NCBI RefSeq assembly: GCF_002008365.1
Contig: NZ_MRDL01000047.1
Span: forward strand, 349,275-413,274
DNA from: Rhizobium leguminosarum bv. viciae USDA 2370
GTDB taxonomy: Bacteria; Pseudomonadota; Alphaproteobacteria; Rhizobiales; Rhizobiaceae
DNA length: 64,000 nt
Reading direction: 5' to 3'
Shown here piece after piece: positions 26,127-33,200 of the stretch. A program made the position numbers and the translations under genes. Each line of letters opens with the position of its first letter. The first letter of the stretch is position 1. The notes beneath the pieces were generated by a model. The model saw nothing but the letters and a program-made list of their open reading frames with translations, had not been told where the DNA came from and made no database searches.

Positions 26127-27176
26127 TCAGCGGCCGAAAGTCTGCACCGGCAGTCGGGGGTTCGATTGCGCGGCGAGAAGCGCCACCCGGGCATTGGCCT
26201 GTAACTGTCCTGGCGTTGCCGCATCTGTGCTGAGCGCCACGCCGATCGAGATGGTGAGCCTGCCGGGATCGGCCTTGTCGGATGTCGCAAAGACCAGATT
26301 GTCCTCGACGGAGGAGCGCAGGCGTTCAGCGATCGTCATTGCATCCTGCATGCCGACATTGGAAAACAAGAGGGCGAATTCGTCAGCCTCGGTGCGGGCA
26401 ACGAAATCGTTCTTCTTGATCGACTTTTGGAGGAGGCCGGCGAGTTTCTTCAGGAGCTTGTTGCCTGCCTGGGTGCCGTATTTGTTGTTGAGATCGGTGA
26501 AATTGTCGATGTCGACCATGATCAGCGCGCTGCCGGCGGCACCTTCTTCCCGCTCGTAGAGGTCGGCGATCATCCGGTTCAGTGCGATGCGGTTCGGAAG
26601 CCCGGTAATCCTGTCGGCGATCGCGGCCGACTGCATAGCCGAAATACCGCGCTCCAGCGTTTCCAGCGTCTTGATATCGTCCTGCAGCTTCGCGCCGATT
26701 TCCATCTCCGCTGCAAGAACGGTCGAAAGCGAAGCCGTGAGGTAGTCGACCTCGCCGAGGAAAGCGGCAAGGCTCTGGTCGTCATGGCCGGAAACGGATT
26801 TCAGGATCGTGCCGCAGGCGCGCGCAAAGGCGTTCTTGTGTTTCAGCCCTTCGGCAAGTCTTTCCGCCACGTCGCGCAACATCCGGCTCGCTTCGTTGCG
26901 TGATGTCTCGCCCGCCAGCCCGCAATGGCTGACGAGGCGGTATTTCAGGCCGAGTTCGTCGAGCATCGGCTGCTGCGGCTGCGGCCCGAGTGCCGCGATA
27001 TCCTGCGCAAGGCCGGCATTGAGCCCGATGATCGCCTCGTGAAAGAGTTCGTAATTACGCGGTAGTGCCGCGACGTTCAGGCGCGCCATGTGCTGGGCGA
27101 TCTTCTGAATATCCGCCATCGGCGTCGGGCGCACAGCCTCGCGCGGCACCAGTGCGTTTGCGCTTGCATTCTGCAT
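26127..27176 (-). CDS. GGDEF-domain protein with degenerate active-site motif
   Basis: 349 residues from the ATG at 27176, preceded by GAGGGA; a longer in-frame start at 27209 is less likely. The N-terminal half is helical without clear membrane segments (QKIAQHMARLNVAALPRNYELFHEAI). The GGDEF domain starts near DRITGLPNRIALNRMI (about 185) and includes ALIMVDIDNFTDLNNKYGTQAGNKLLKKLA. The signature is RTEADEFALLF, so EADEF replaces GGDEF, and no RxxD inhibitory site is seen. Diguanylate cyclase activity is therefore doubtful; it may bind GTP or c-di-GMP as a receptor. Confidence 0.87.
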   Translation of the reverse strand: MQNASANALVPREAVRPTPMADIQKIAQHMARLNVAALPRNYELFHEAIIGLNAGLAQDIAALGPQPQQPMLDELGLKYRLVSHCGLAGETSRNEASRMLRDVAERLAEGLKHKNAFARACGTILKSVSGHDDQSLAAFLGEVDYLTASLSTVLAAEMEIGAKLQDDIKTLETLERGISAMQSAAIADRITGLPNRIALNRMIADLYEREEGAAGSALIMVDIDNFTDLNNKYGTQAGNKLLKKLAGLLQKSIKKNDFVARTEADEFALLFSNVGMQDAMTIAERLRSSVEDNLVFATSDKADPGRLTISIGVALSTDAATPGQLQANARVALLAAQSNPRLPVQTFGR

Positions 27177-27315
27177 GACGATCCCTCGCGGCCCGGCCTC
27201 ATCTCTCACATCCGCTATGCCCGCAAGCTTTTAAGAGAGGCTGAATTTTCAACGGCGAAGCCCTGGATTGGCGGCAGAACCGGCGAAGGCGGTTAATTCA
27301 GTCTTGATGGCCGGA

Positions 27316-27381
27316 ACATGATGCCGAAAAGTGTGAGCGGTTTTCCGGATGACATCATGCTCTCACTCTTTAATTTGGAAC
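27316..27381. repeat. Intergenic palindromic repeat, family B
   Basis: CATGATG (27318-27324) pairs with CATCATG (27353-27359). Inside lie CCGAAAA and TTTTCCGG around GTGTGAGCGG, followed by CTCACTCTTTAATTTGGAAC. The GAAAAGTG..AGCGGTTTTC core is shared with the copy at 31323-31366. I know this as a common type of short intergenic repeat in Rhizobium genomes. It lies between the GGDEF gene start and the dinB-type stop. Confidence 0.6.
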
Positions 27382-27386
27382 GGGCC

Positions 27387-27896
27387 TCACATCCACTCGC
27401 GGCCCTCGCTGCGCAGGAAGTAGATGAGATCAAGCATGAGGCTCGGCCTGCCGAGCGCCGTCAGCGTCATATGGCACTGGCCGCGATGATGGGTTTGGTG
27501 GTTGAAGAAATGCGCGAGCGCTGCCGACAGAGGCTGGGTGATCTCGACCGGCTGTACCACCGTTACATAGGTGAAGTTGGCGGCGAGGGTTCTATCGTCC
27601 AGCATGCCTGTCCAGGCAATGATCCGCTCGTCCTCTGCTTTGCGTGCGGCGGCAAGAGCATCCAGTTCTCCGAAGAGCACGGCATCGAGTGTCGTCGGCG
27701 CTTCGCCGGTGCCGGTGAAGCGCTTCATCCATATCCGGTCGGCGACGAGCAGGTGATTGAGCGTGCGATGAAGCGAGCCGAAGAAAGCGCCGCGGTCGCT
27801 GCGGAATTCCGCATCGCTGAGTTCGGCGGCAGCCGCATAGACTTGCGTGTTGGCCCAGCGATTATAGGCGGCGAACATCCTGTAATGTCTGAGCAT
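27387..27896 (-). CDS. DinB family protein
   Basis: 169 residues. The DinB four-helix fold with its metal-binding His triad is suggested by GSLHRTLNHLLVADRIWMKRF near residue 45 and FFNHQTHHRGQCHMTL near 130. The family includes thiol-dependent transferases; members have many substrates and this one is not assigned. It is divergent from the downstream GST gene, 139 bp apart, with an inverted repeat in the gap. Confidence 0.87.
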   Translation of the reverse strand: MLRHYRMFAAYNRWANTQVYAAAAELSDAEFRSDRGAFFGSLHRTLNHLLVADRIWMKRFTGTGEAPTTLDAVLFGELDALAAARKAEDERIIAWTGMLDDRTLAANFTYVTVVQPVEITQPLSAALAHFFNHQTHHRGQCHMTLTALGRPSLMLDLIYFLRSEGREWM

Positions 27897-27978
27897 TCAG
27901 TCCCTCCCGGATTGGTCGCGGCAGTCTAGCCCGTTTTCCCGGAAATCGCAGTGATGCGCCCATGAAATTTCCTGATTT

Positions 27979-28021
27979 GATCGCAGCCGCTTTCTGTCGT
28001 GGAATGGATCGAGCTGCGATC
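27979..28021. promoter_or_regulatory. Inverted repeat in the dinB-type/GST divergent region
   Basis: GATCGCAGC at 27979-27987 and GCTGCGATC at 28013-28021 are perfect 9-bp arms separated by 25 bp. The second arm lies just before the GST ribosome-binding site (GAAAGGA). It may be an operator or a 5' leader hairpin. Confidence 0.4.
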
Positions 28022-28035
28022 TCGAAAGGACTGTT

Positions 28036-28725
28036 ATGACCAGAGCCCTCTATTCCCTCTGTGGCGCCGACGAGCGGCGCTTCTTTTCGCCCCATTGCTG
28101 GAAGGCGGTGATGGCGCTGGCGCATAAGGGGCTCGATTTCGAGGAGATTCCGACGACCTATGCCCGCATCCGCGCGATCGGCGGCGGCGTCTCGTCGATT
28201 GTGCCCGTTCTCGACGATAACGGCCGGCTGATCCCCGACAGTTTCGACATCGCCCTTTATCTGGAGGAAACCTATCCTGAGCGGCCGTCACTGTTCAACG
28301 GCGAGGGCGGCAAGGCGCTATCGCGAATGGTGGAAGGCTATTCGCAGATGATCATCCATCCGGCGATCATGCGCATCGCCCTTCTCGATATCCATGCGAA
28401 CCTCGACGAGGAAGACAAGGCCTATTTCCGTCAAAGCCGGGAGGCTCGGCTCGGCAAGCCGTTGGAAGTGGTTGCCGCCGACAGCGAGGCGGAGAAAGCA
28501 GCCTTCGGCGCCAAGCTGGAGCCGCTGCGGCACATGCTGAAGTTCCAGCCCTTCATCGGCGGGCAGACACCGCTCTTTGCCGACTATATCGTCTTCGGCG
28601 CGCTGCAATGGCTGCGTGTCTCCGCCGGTCTCGCCATGCTGGCCGCCAACGATCCCGTCACGCTTTGGTTCGAACGCTGCCTCGATCTTCACCAAAGCCG
28701 CGGCAGGACTGTGACAGCGGCGTGA
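28036..28725 (+). CDS. Glutathione S-transferase family protein
   Basis: 229 residues. An N-terminal thioredoxin-like domain with FFSPHCWKAVMALAHKGLDFEEI and the glutathione-binding VPVLDDNGRLIPDSFDIALYLEETYP (about 65-90), then an all-helical C-terminal domain with PFIGGQTPLFADYIVFGALQWLR. The SPHCWK motif resembles the LigE/etherase-like GST group. GAAAGGA precedes the start. Substrate unknown. Confidence 0.88.
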   Translation: MTRALYSLCGADERRFFSPHCWKAVMALAHKGLDFEEIPTTYARIRAIGGGVSSIVPVLDDNGRLIPDSFDIALYLEETYPERPSLFNGEGGKALSRMVEGYSQMIIHPAIMRIALLDIHANLDEEDKAYFRQSREARLGKPLEVVAADSEAEKAAFGAKLEPLRHMLKFQPFIGGQTPLFADYIVFGALQWLRVSAGLAMLAANDPVTLWFERCLDLHQSRGRTVTAA

Positions 28726-28757
28726 AATTGCCGCCTACCTCTTGTTTTCGGGCGTTG

Positions 28758-28782
28758 GGGCGGGTAAAGACCGCCCACTTTT
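28758..28782 (+). terminator. Hairpin after GST, before ndk
   Basis: GGGCGG (28758-28763) pairs with CCGCCC (28771-28776) around a 7-base loop, followed by ACTTTTCCC. The T-tract is short, so this may be a weak terminator or a leader hairpin of ndk. Confidence 0.45.
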
Positions 28783-28806
28783 CCCGAGAAAACAGAGGAT
28801 TTGACT

Positions 28807-29229
28807 ATGGCGATTGAACGCACCTTCTCGATGATCAAGCCGGACGCAACGAAGCGCAACCTGACGGGCGCCATCACCAAGATGCTCGAAGATGCCGGCC
28901 TGCGTGTCGTCGCTTCCAAGCGCGTCTGGATGAGCCGTCGCGAAGCCGAAGGCTTCTACGCCGTTCACAAGGATCGTCCATTCTTCGGCGAACTGGTCGA
29001 AGGCATGACCTCCGGCCCGACTATCGTTCAGGTGCTCGAAGGCGAAGGCGCGATCCTCAAGAACCGCGAAATCATGGGCGCGACCAACCCGGCAAACGCT
29101 GACGAAGGCACGATCCGCAAGGTTCACGCTCTGTCGATCGGCGAAAACTCGGTTCACGGTTCGGATGCTCCTGAAACGGCCGCCCAGGAAATCAAGTACT
29201 GGTTCTCCGATACCGAAATCGTCGGCTGA
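28807..29229 (+). CDS. ndk: Nucleoside diphosphate kinase
   Basis: 140 residues from the ATG at 28807 (MAIERTFSMIKPDATKRNL); an in-frame TTG two codons upstream is not needed. It balances NTP pools by phosphotransfer through a histidine. The catalytic His is in SIGENSVHGSDAPETA near residue 117. KPDATKRNLTG and the late EIKYWFSDTEI are standard. It is flanked by hairpins on both sides, so probably monocistronic. Confidence 0.97.
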   Translation: MAIERTFSMIKPDATKRNLTGAITKMLEDAGLRVVASKRVWMSRREAEGFYAVHKDRPFFGELVEGMTSGPTIVQVLEGEGAILKNREIMGATNPANADEGTIRKVHALSIGENSVHGSDAPETAAQEIKYWFSDTEIVG

Positions 29230-29274
29230 GGCTGCGCTTCGGCATTCGCCGGCAATCCCTTGAATTGACTCTCG

Positions 29275-29301
29275 AAAGCCGGGGCCTTGCTCCGGCTTTT
29301 T
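29275..29301. terminator. Terminator between ndk and a convergent lipoprotein gene
   Basis: AAAGCCGG (29275-29282) pairs with CCGGCTTT (29292-29299), extended by wobble pairs, and is followed by TTTTTC on the plus strand. It should stop ndk transcription and, with its A-rich left side, may also serve the minus-strand operon. Confidence 0.8.
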
Positions 29302-29313
29302 CTATGCACTTCT

Positions 29314-29817
29314 CTATGCCGGGCATTTGTCGGTGTTCGAGAAATCGACGCTGCCGTCAGGCTTGAAGACCTCCGGGTTCTTTTCATAAAGCGCGCCGAG
29401 GACGAGCGGCTTGCTCGGCAGGACGGTCTGGTCGAGGTCGGACCGGAACTGCGTCTTCAATTCCTGCAGCACCTTGCCGTCCTTGTCGACCAGCCGGACA
29501 CTCACGGAATAGGGGCGGTCCTTGCGCACGCAGTGCAGTTTTTCGCTCTGCAGCGCGATCTTGTCGTCGATCGGGTAGATTTTCTGGTTCAGCACCAGCG
29601 GATCGCCGCCTTCAGGATTTTCGAATTCGGCGATGATGACAGAACCGTCGGGGATAGGCCCTGTCTTCTTCAGCGTCAGCAGATAGGTGGCGCTGGCCAC
29701 CCGATAGTTGAAGACGAAGAGATGGCCGGTGACCTCGACCAGGTTTTCAGCCTGGCGTTGACAGCCGGCAAGCAGAAGGCCGGCTGCTGCCACCGTTACG
29801 ATCATATATTTCCTCAT
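29314..29817 (-). CDS. Conserved hypothetical lipoprotein
   Basis: 167 residues from the ATG at 29817, which overlaps the CGNR gene stop by 4 bp (ATGA). MRKYMIVTVAAAGLLLAGC carries a lipobox with Cys19. The rest looks like a beta-rich fold (VTGHLFVFNYRVASATYLLTLKK, SVIIAEFENPEGGDPLVLN). It includes Cys in KLHCVRKDRPYSVSV and near the C-terminus, possibly a disulfide. I do not recognise the family. It is translated from the same transcript as the CGNR regulator. Confidence 0.75.
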   Translation of the reverse strand: MRKYMIVTVAAAGLLLAGCQRQAENLVEVTGHLFVFNYRVASATYLLTLKKTGPIPDGSVIIAEFENPEGGDPLVLNQKIYPIDDKIALQSEKLHCVRKDRPYSVSVRLVDKDGKVLQELKTQFRSDLDQTVLPSKPLVLGALYEKNPEVFKPDGSVDFSNTDKCPA

Positions 29818-30362
29818 GGCGTCTCCTCCTTCTTGCGGCGATAGTGACGGTTCGCCTTGGCGCGGTTGCCGCAGACCGCCATGTCGCACCAGGCTCGGCT
29901 CCTGTTCTTGCTGCGGTCGATGAACAGCCAGCCGCAATTGCCGCAGATCTTCATGCGTTGGGGATCAGGCATGGCGATCAGCCGCAGCGCCGAATGGGCG
30001 GTCGCCGCGGCCACGCTGCCAGGGCTTGCTTCGCGCAACACCTTCGCCAGCGCCTCCAGCAGGCTGGCCAGCAATTGGTCGTCGCCGCCATTCAGTATAC
30101 GCTTGCGGAAATAGAGGTCGATTGCTTCCCGCAGCGCGATGAAATCCGCCTCGTTTTCCCTGGCCACCGGCGCGATGTCGCCGAAGAGGGCGCGCTCGGC
30201 GCAGAATTCGGCAGCGGCGCGCGGAAAGCTCCGCATCTGGTCCCTGTCCGCGAAGCGGTCGATCCGCCGCGTTGCATCGTGGCGCAGAACCACGCTGTTG
30301 ACGACATCGAGCGCCAGCGCGCCGCCGGCAAAGCGGTGAGGGGTCCAGGAAAAGCTCATCAT
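29814..30362 (-). CDS. CGNR zinc-finger (ABATE-domain) regulator
   Basis: 182 residues. The C-terminus carries the stress-induced zinc-finger signature: MKICGNCGWLFIDRSKNRSRAWCDMAVCGNRAKANRHYRRKK (four Cys and the CGNR tetrad). The N-terminal ABATE domain begins FAGGALALDVVNSVVLRHD. The family is thought to regulate transcription. A large inverted repeat lies directly upstream in the divergent region shared with a LivH-type permease. That fits autoregulation and control of the permease (inference). Confidence 0.88.
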   Translation of the reverse strand: MMSFSWTPHRFAGGALALDVVNSVVLRHDATRRIDRFADRDQMRSFPRAAAEFCAERALFGDIAPVARENEADFIALREAIDLYFRKRILNGGDDQLLASLLEALAKVLREASPGSVAAATAHSALRLIAMPDPQRMKICGNCGWLFIDRSKNRSRAWCDMAVCGNRAKANRHYRRKKEETP

Positions 30363-30363
30363 G

Positions 30364-30403
30364 AAATTATAACTAGCGAAATAGGTTTTACCAGTTATAA
30401 TTT
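30364..30403. promoter_or_regulatory. 11-bp inverted repeat between CGNR regulator and permease (candidate operator)
   Basis: AAATTATAACT (30364-30374) and AGTTATAATTT (30393-30403) are perfect complements separated by 18 bp. They occupy most of the 62-bp gap between the two divergent starts, so a bound protein would block both promoters. AT-rich in a GC-rich genome. Confidence 0.65.
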
Positions 30404-30424
30404 TGGTGACGCGGAGTGTCTGGA

Positions 30425-31321
30425 ATGGCCTATCTTCTGCAGCAACTGGCGAATGCGGTTCCGCTCGCTGCTCTCTATGCCGCGCTCGCCTTCGGTTATG
30501 CCGTAGCCTTCGGTGTGACGAAGCGGGCTGACATCACCTATGGGGCGATCTTCGCCTTCGCGGGCCAGATCCTGCTGCTCTTCAGCGAACTCGCCTATGT
30601 CAGGTTTTGGCTGGTGCTGCCGGCGGCACTTGCCGTCGGTGCCTGCGCTTCCATCGTCTATTCGCTGGCGGCGGGCCTATGGATCGGCCGTTCGATCATG
30701 CTGCCGCTGGTCAATAAATCGCCGAATACGGTCATCGTCGCTGCCCTCGGCATCATGATCGTGCTGATGGAGACCGCCCGGCTTGCCGCCAATACCCGCG
30801 CCATCTGGCTGCCGCCATTTCTGAACGAAACGGTCGTCTTCTGGAGCGACGGCCTGTTCAAAGTGACGCTCACCCATATCCAGCTGATCAACACGGCGCT
30901 GATGTGCGCCATTGTCGCTGTGGGTACGCTGATCCTCAGGCGCACGGGCTGGGGCCGCATCTGGCGCGCCGTCACTGATGATCCGCTGGCCGCCGAGCTC
31001 TGCGGCACCAGCGCCGACCGCGTCTTCCTCGTCGCCTATGCGGCCGCCGCCCTCGTCGCCACTATCTGCGGCATCCTCGCCACCTTCTATTACGGCTCGA
31101 TGGATTTCGGCGCCGGCCTGATGTTCGGGCTGAAGGTGCTGCTGATCGCAGCTGTCGGCGGCTATTCCGATCCATTGCGCTCGGCAGGCGGCGCCGCCGG
31201 GCTTGCCGTCGTCGAAACCATGTGGGGCGCCTACGGCCCCTTCGTCTGGCGGGATCTCGTCATCTTCTCGCTGCTCGTCCTGCTCTTGGTCATGAGCCGC
31301 AGGGAGCGCGTGGTTCTCTGA
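30425..31321 (+). CDS. LivH-type branched-chain amino acid ABC transporter permease, without other subunits
   Basis: 298 residues from the ATG at 30425; an in-frame GTG three codons upstream is possible. About eight membrane segments and the LivH/BPD_transp_2 pattern are seen: NAVPLAALYAALAFGYAVAFG, LMETARLAANTRAIW, and GWGRIWRAVTDDPLAAELCGTSADRVF (the EAA-like loop), then FGLKVLLIAAVGGYSDP. No LivM, LivF, LivG or binding protein is adjacent. Partners must be encoded elsewhere, or the gene is a remnant. It is divergent from the CGNR regulator. Confidence 0.82.
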   Translation: MAYLLQQLANAVPLAALYAALAFGYAVAFGVTKRADITYGAIFAFAGQILLLFSELAYVRFWLVLPAALAVGACASIVYSLAAGLWIGRSIMLPLVNKSPNTVIVAALGIMIVLMETARLAANTRAIWLPPFLNETVVFWSDGLFKVTLTHIQLINTALMCAIVAVGTLILRRTGWGRIWRAVTDDPLAAELCGTSADRVFLVAYAAAALVATICGILATFYYGSMDFGAGLMFGLKVLLIAAVGGYSDPLRSAGGAAGLAVVETMWGAYGPFVWRDLVIFSLLVLLLVMSRRERVVL

Positions 31322-31322
31322 A

Positions 31323-31417
31323 GCAATTCCAGTAAAAGTGCGCAGCGGTTTTGCGTCTGGAATTGCGTGAAACAAAAAGGTGGAGCATTTCCGTCACTCG
31401 GATAAATCAGGAAATGC
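31323..31417. repeat. Two palindromes of an intergenic repeat (family B) between convergent genes
   Basis: GCAATTCCA (31323-31331) pairs with TGGAATTGC (31358-31366) around AAAAGTGCGCAGCGGTTTTG. A second stem follows: GCATTTCC (31385-31392) with GGAAATGC (31410-31417). The element fills the gap between the LivH-like gene and moaE and may double as a transcription stop. Confidence 0.65.
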
Positions 31418-31423
31418 GCTAAT

Positions 31424-31885
31424 TTACTTCCACTTGTCGCGCGCCGCGTCGTCGGCGTCTTTCGCCGCGACCCAGTCGCCGGTGGCGCCATCCCTAGCGT
31501 GCTCCTTCTTCCAGAAGGGGGCTGCAGTCTTCAGGAAATCCATGACGAAATTGGCGCCGTCGAACGCCGCCTGCCGATGCGGTGCGGTTGCGACGATGAG
31601 CACGATATTCTCGCCGGCGGCGATCCTCCCGTAACGGTGGATGGCGGTGAGGCCGAGAAGTCCGAAACGCGCGATGGCAAGATCGCCGATGCGCCGCATC
31701 TCTGCTTCGGCCATGCCGGGATAATGCTCGAGTTCGAGGGCTGCAAGCGTGCCGCCTTCATCGCGGCAGAGGCCGGAAAAGGTGACGACGGCGCCGATGC
31801 CGGATTTGCCTTTGGAAAGCAGATCGACCTCGGCCTGCAGGTCGAAGTCTTCGCGCTGGACGCGGATGGTGGGAGTGACGGTCAC
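31424..31885 (-). CDS. moaE: Molybdopterin synthase catalytic subunit MoaE
   Basis: 153 residues. With MoaD it converts precursor Z (cPMP) to molybdopterin by adding two sulfurs. Family motifs: GAVVTFSGLCRDEGGTLAALELEHYPGMAE near 30-60, and HRYGRIAAGENIVLIVATAPHRQAAFDGANFVMDFLKTAAPFWKKE near 85-130 with the catalytic Lys region. It is separated from moaD by a 258-bp gap filled with a palindromic repeat, so expression of the two subunits may not be simply coupled. Confidence 0.95.
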   Translation of the reverse strand: MTVTPTIRVQREDFDLQAEVDLLSKGKSGIGAVVTFSGLCRDEGGTLAALELEHYPGMAEAEMRRIGDLAIARFGLLGLTAIHRYGRIAAGENIVLIVATAPHRQAAFDGANFVMDFLKTAAPFWKKEHARDGATGDWVAAKDADDAARDKWK

Positions 31886-31947
31886 AGCGAAATCCTCCGC
31901 TGCTTTGATGTTGCTGCAAAGAATGCCGAAAGGCTGTGCCGCGGAAG

Positions 31948-32119
31948 CCCCCCTCTGCCCTGCCGGGCATCTCCCCCACAGGTGGGGAGATCACAAGTGG
32001 CGCGCTCTTCCTGCCCACGTACCGTTTCGCCGGGCTGAAATGTCGATTGTTGGAGGAAACCCGTGCGCCCAGCCAATCTCCCTCCTTGTGGGGGAGATGC
32101 CCGGCAGGGCAGAGGGGGG
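31948..32119. repeat. 172-bp palindromic element with 33-bp perfect inverted ends (RIME-like)
   Basis: 31948-31980 and 32087-32119 are perfect inverted repeats of 33 bp (CCCCCCTCTGCCCTGCCGGG at the left end). Each end also folds on itself, for example ATCTCCCC (31969-31976) with GGGGAGAT (31984-31991). It has no coding capacity. It resembles the Rhizobium-specific intergenic mosaic elements (RIME) known from Rhizobiaceae; the exact subfamily is not assigned. It splits moaD from moaE. Confidence 0.75.
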
Positions 32120-32143
32120 TGATGTGGCACCACCATCACTGCC

Positions 32144-32398
32144 TCATCCCCCCGTCATCGGCGGAAAGATCCCGATCTCGCGCGCCCCTGATATCGGCTC
32201 GTCATGTTCGACATGCTCCATGTCGAGCGCCACGCGGATCACGTCGGGATATTGAAGTGCGGTCTCATATTCTTCACCCAGCGTCTTCAAATGATTCAAG
32301 AGATCGGCGACGGTGACGACGGAGGAGGGGAGGTCAATCTCCTCCTCGCCCTTGCCGATGCGCTCGCGCACCCAGGCGAAATAGACAAGCCGCGTCAT
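32144..32398 (-). CDS. moaD: Molybdopterin synthase sulfur-carrier subunit MoaD
   Basis: 84 residues, ubiquitin-like fold, ending in the required Gly-Gly (IGIFPPMTGG) that carries the thiocarboxylate. The start TRLVYFAWVRERIGKGEEEIDLP is typical. Its ATG overlaps the pgsA stop by 4 bp. The uvrC-pgsA-moaD-moaE order is common in Rhizobiales. Confidence 0.94.
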   Translation of the reverse strand: MTRLVYFAWVRERIGKGEEEIDLPSSVVTVADLLNHLKTLGEEYETALQYPDVIRVALDMEHVEHDEPISGAREIGIFPPMTGG

Positions 32399-32985
32399 TC
32401 CTCGTCATCCACGATATGTTTCACGCCGGCGCGGAAATAGTCGTAGCCGGTATAGATGGTCAGCAGCGCCGCGATCCACAGCAGCGCAATGCCCGTCTGC
32501 GTCGTATAGGGGAAAATTTCGTCTCCGGCCGGGCCGGCGAGCAGGAAGGCGATGGCGACGAGCTGCAGCGTCGTCTTCCACTTGGCGATCCGCGTCACCG
32601 GTACGCTGACCTTCAGCGCCGCCAGATATTCGCGCAAGCCCGAAACCAGGATCTCGCGGCAGAGAATGGTGATCGCCGCCCAGATCGACCAGCCGGCGAT
32701 GGTCTGGTCGGCCGCGACGAGAAGAAGGATCGAAGCGACCAACAGCTTATCTGCGATCGGATCGAGCATGCGGCCGATATTCGACGTCTGGTTCCAGATG
32801 CGCGCGAGATAGCCGTCGAGGAAATCGGTGAGCGAGGCGATGACGAAGATCCACAGCGCCACCCAACGCGCCGTGTTGCTGATCGACAGCCTGCCCTCGA
32901 TGAAGAAGCAGAGAACGATCAGCGGCACGGCGAGGATACGGCCGTAGGTCAGAAGATTGGGAATGCTGTACGCACGCGATGCCAT
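32395..32985 (-). CDS. pgsA: CDP-diacylglycerol-glycerol-3-phosphate 3-phosphatidyltransferase
   Basis: 196 residues from the ATG at 32985 (MASRAYSIPNLLTYGRILAVP). It makes phosphatidylglycerophosphate, committing CDP-DAG to phosphatidylglycerol and cardiolipin. The CDP-alcohol phosphotransferase motif is present as DFLDGYLARIWNQTSNIGRMLDPIADK near 60-85. Several membrane helices. It overlaps moaD and is separated from uvrC by 215 bp that hold a repeat element. Confidence 0.94.
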   Translation of the reverse strand: MASRAYSIPNLLTYGRILAVPLIVLCFFIEGRLSISNTARWVALWIFVIASLTDFLDGYLARIWNQTSNIGRMLDPIADKLLVASILLLVAADQTIAGWSIWAAITILCREILVSGLREYLAALKVSVPVTRIAKWKTTLQLVAIAFLLAGPAGDEIFPYTTQTGIALLWIAALLTIYTGYDYFRAGVKHIVDDEE

Positions 32986-33013
32986 GGGATCGTTTCTCTG
33001 AATTGATGCGCCG

Positions 33014-33121
33014 CTACAGCGCCGCACGTCTTTTCAGGCGCGCAAAGGACGCTGTAACACTTTAGAATATCCGCATCGAGCTTTCCGAAAGTCGATTCCG
33101 ATTTTCGGGCCGATGCGGTAG
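33014..33121. repeat. Two-hairpin intergenic repeat, family A (pgsA-uvrC gap)
   Basis: CTACAGCG and the downstream CGCTGTAAC form the first stem. The core GGACGCTGTAACACTTTAGA follows, and the second stem is formed by CCGAAAGTCG and CGATTTTCGG around ATTC, enclosed by CCGCATCG and CGATGCGG. The same plan is seen at 53991-54097 and 55242-55353. It has no coding potential. Confidence 0.75.
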
Positions 33122-33200
33122 ATGACGGCTTTGGCTGCGGACCGTCAACATTCTTTCTGTCTTTTCACCGCCTTTGCGTGGAATTTGCGACGGACGCCGG

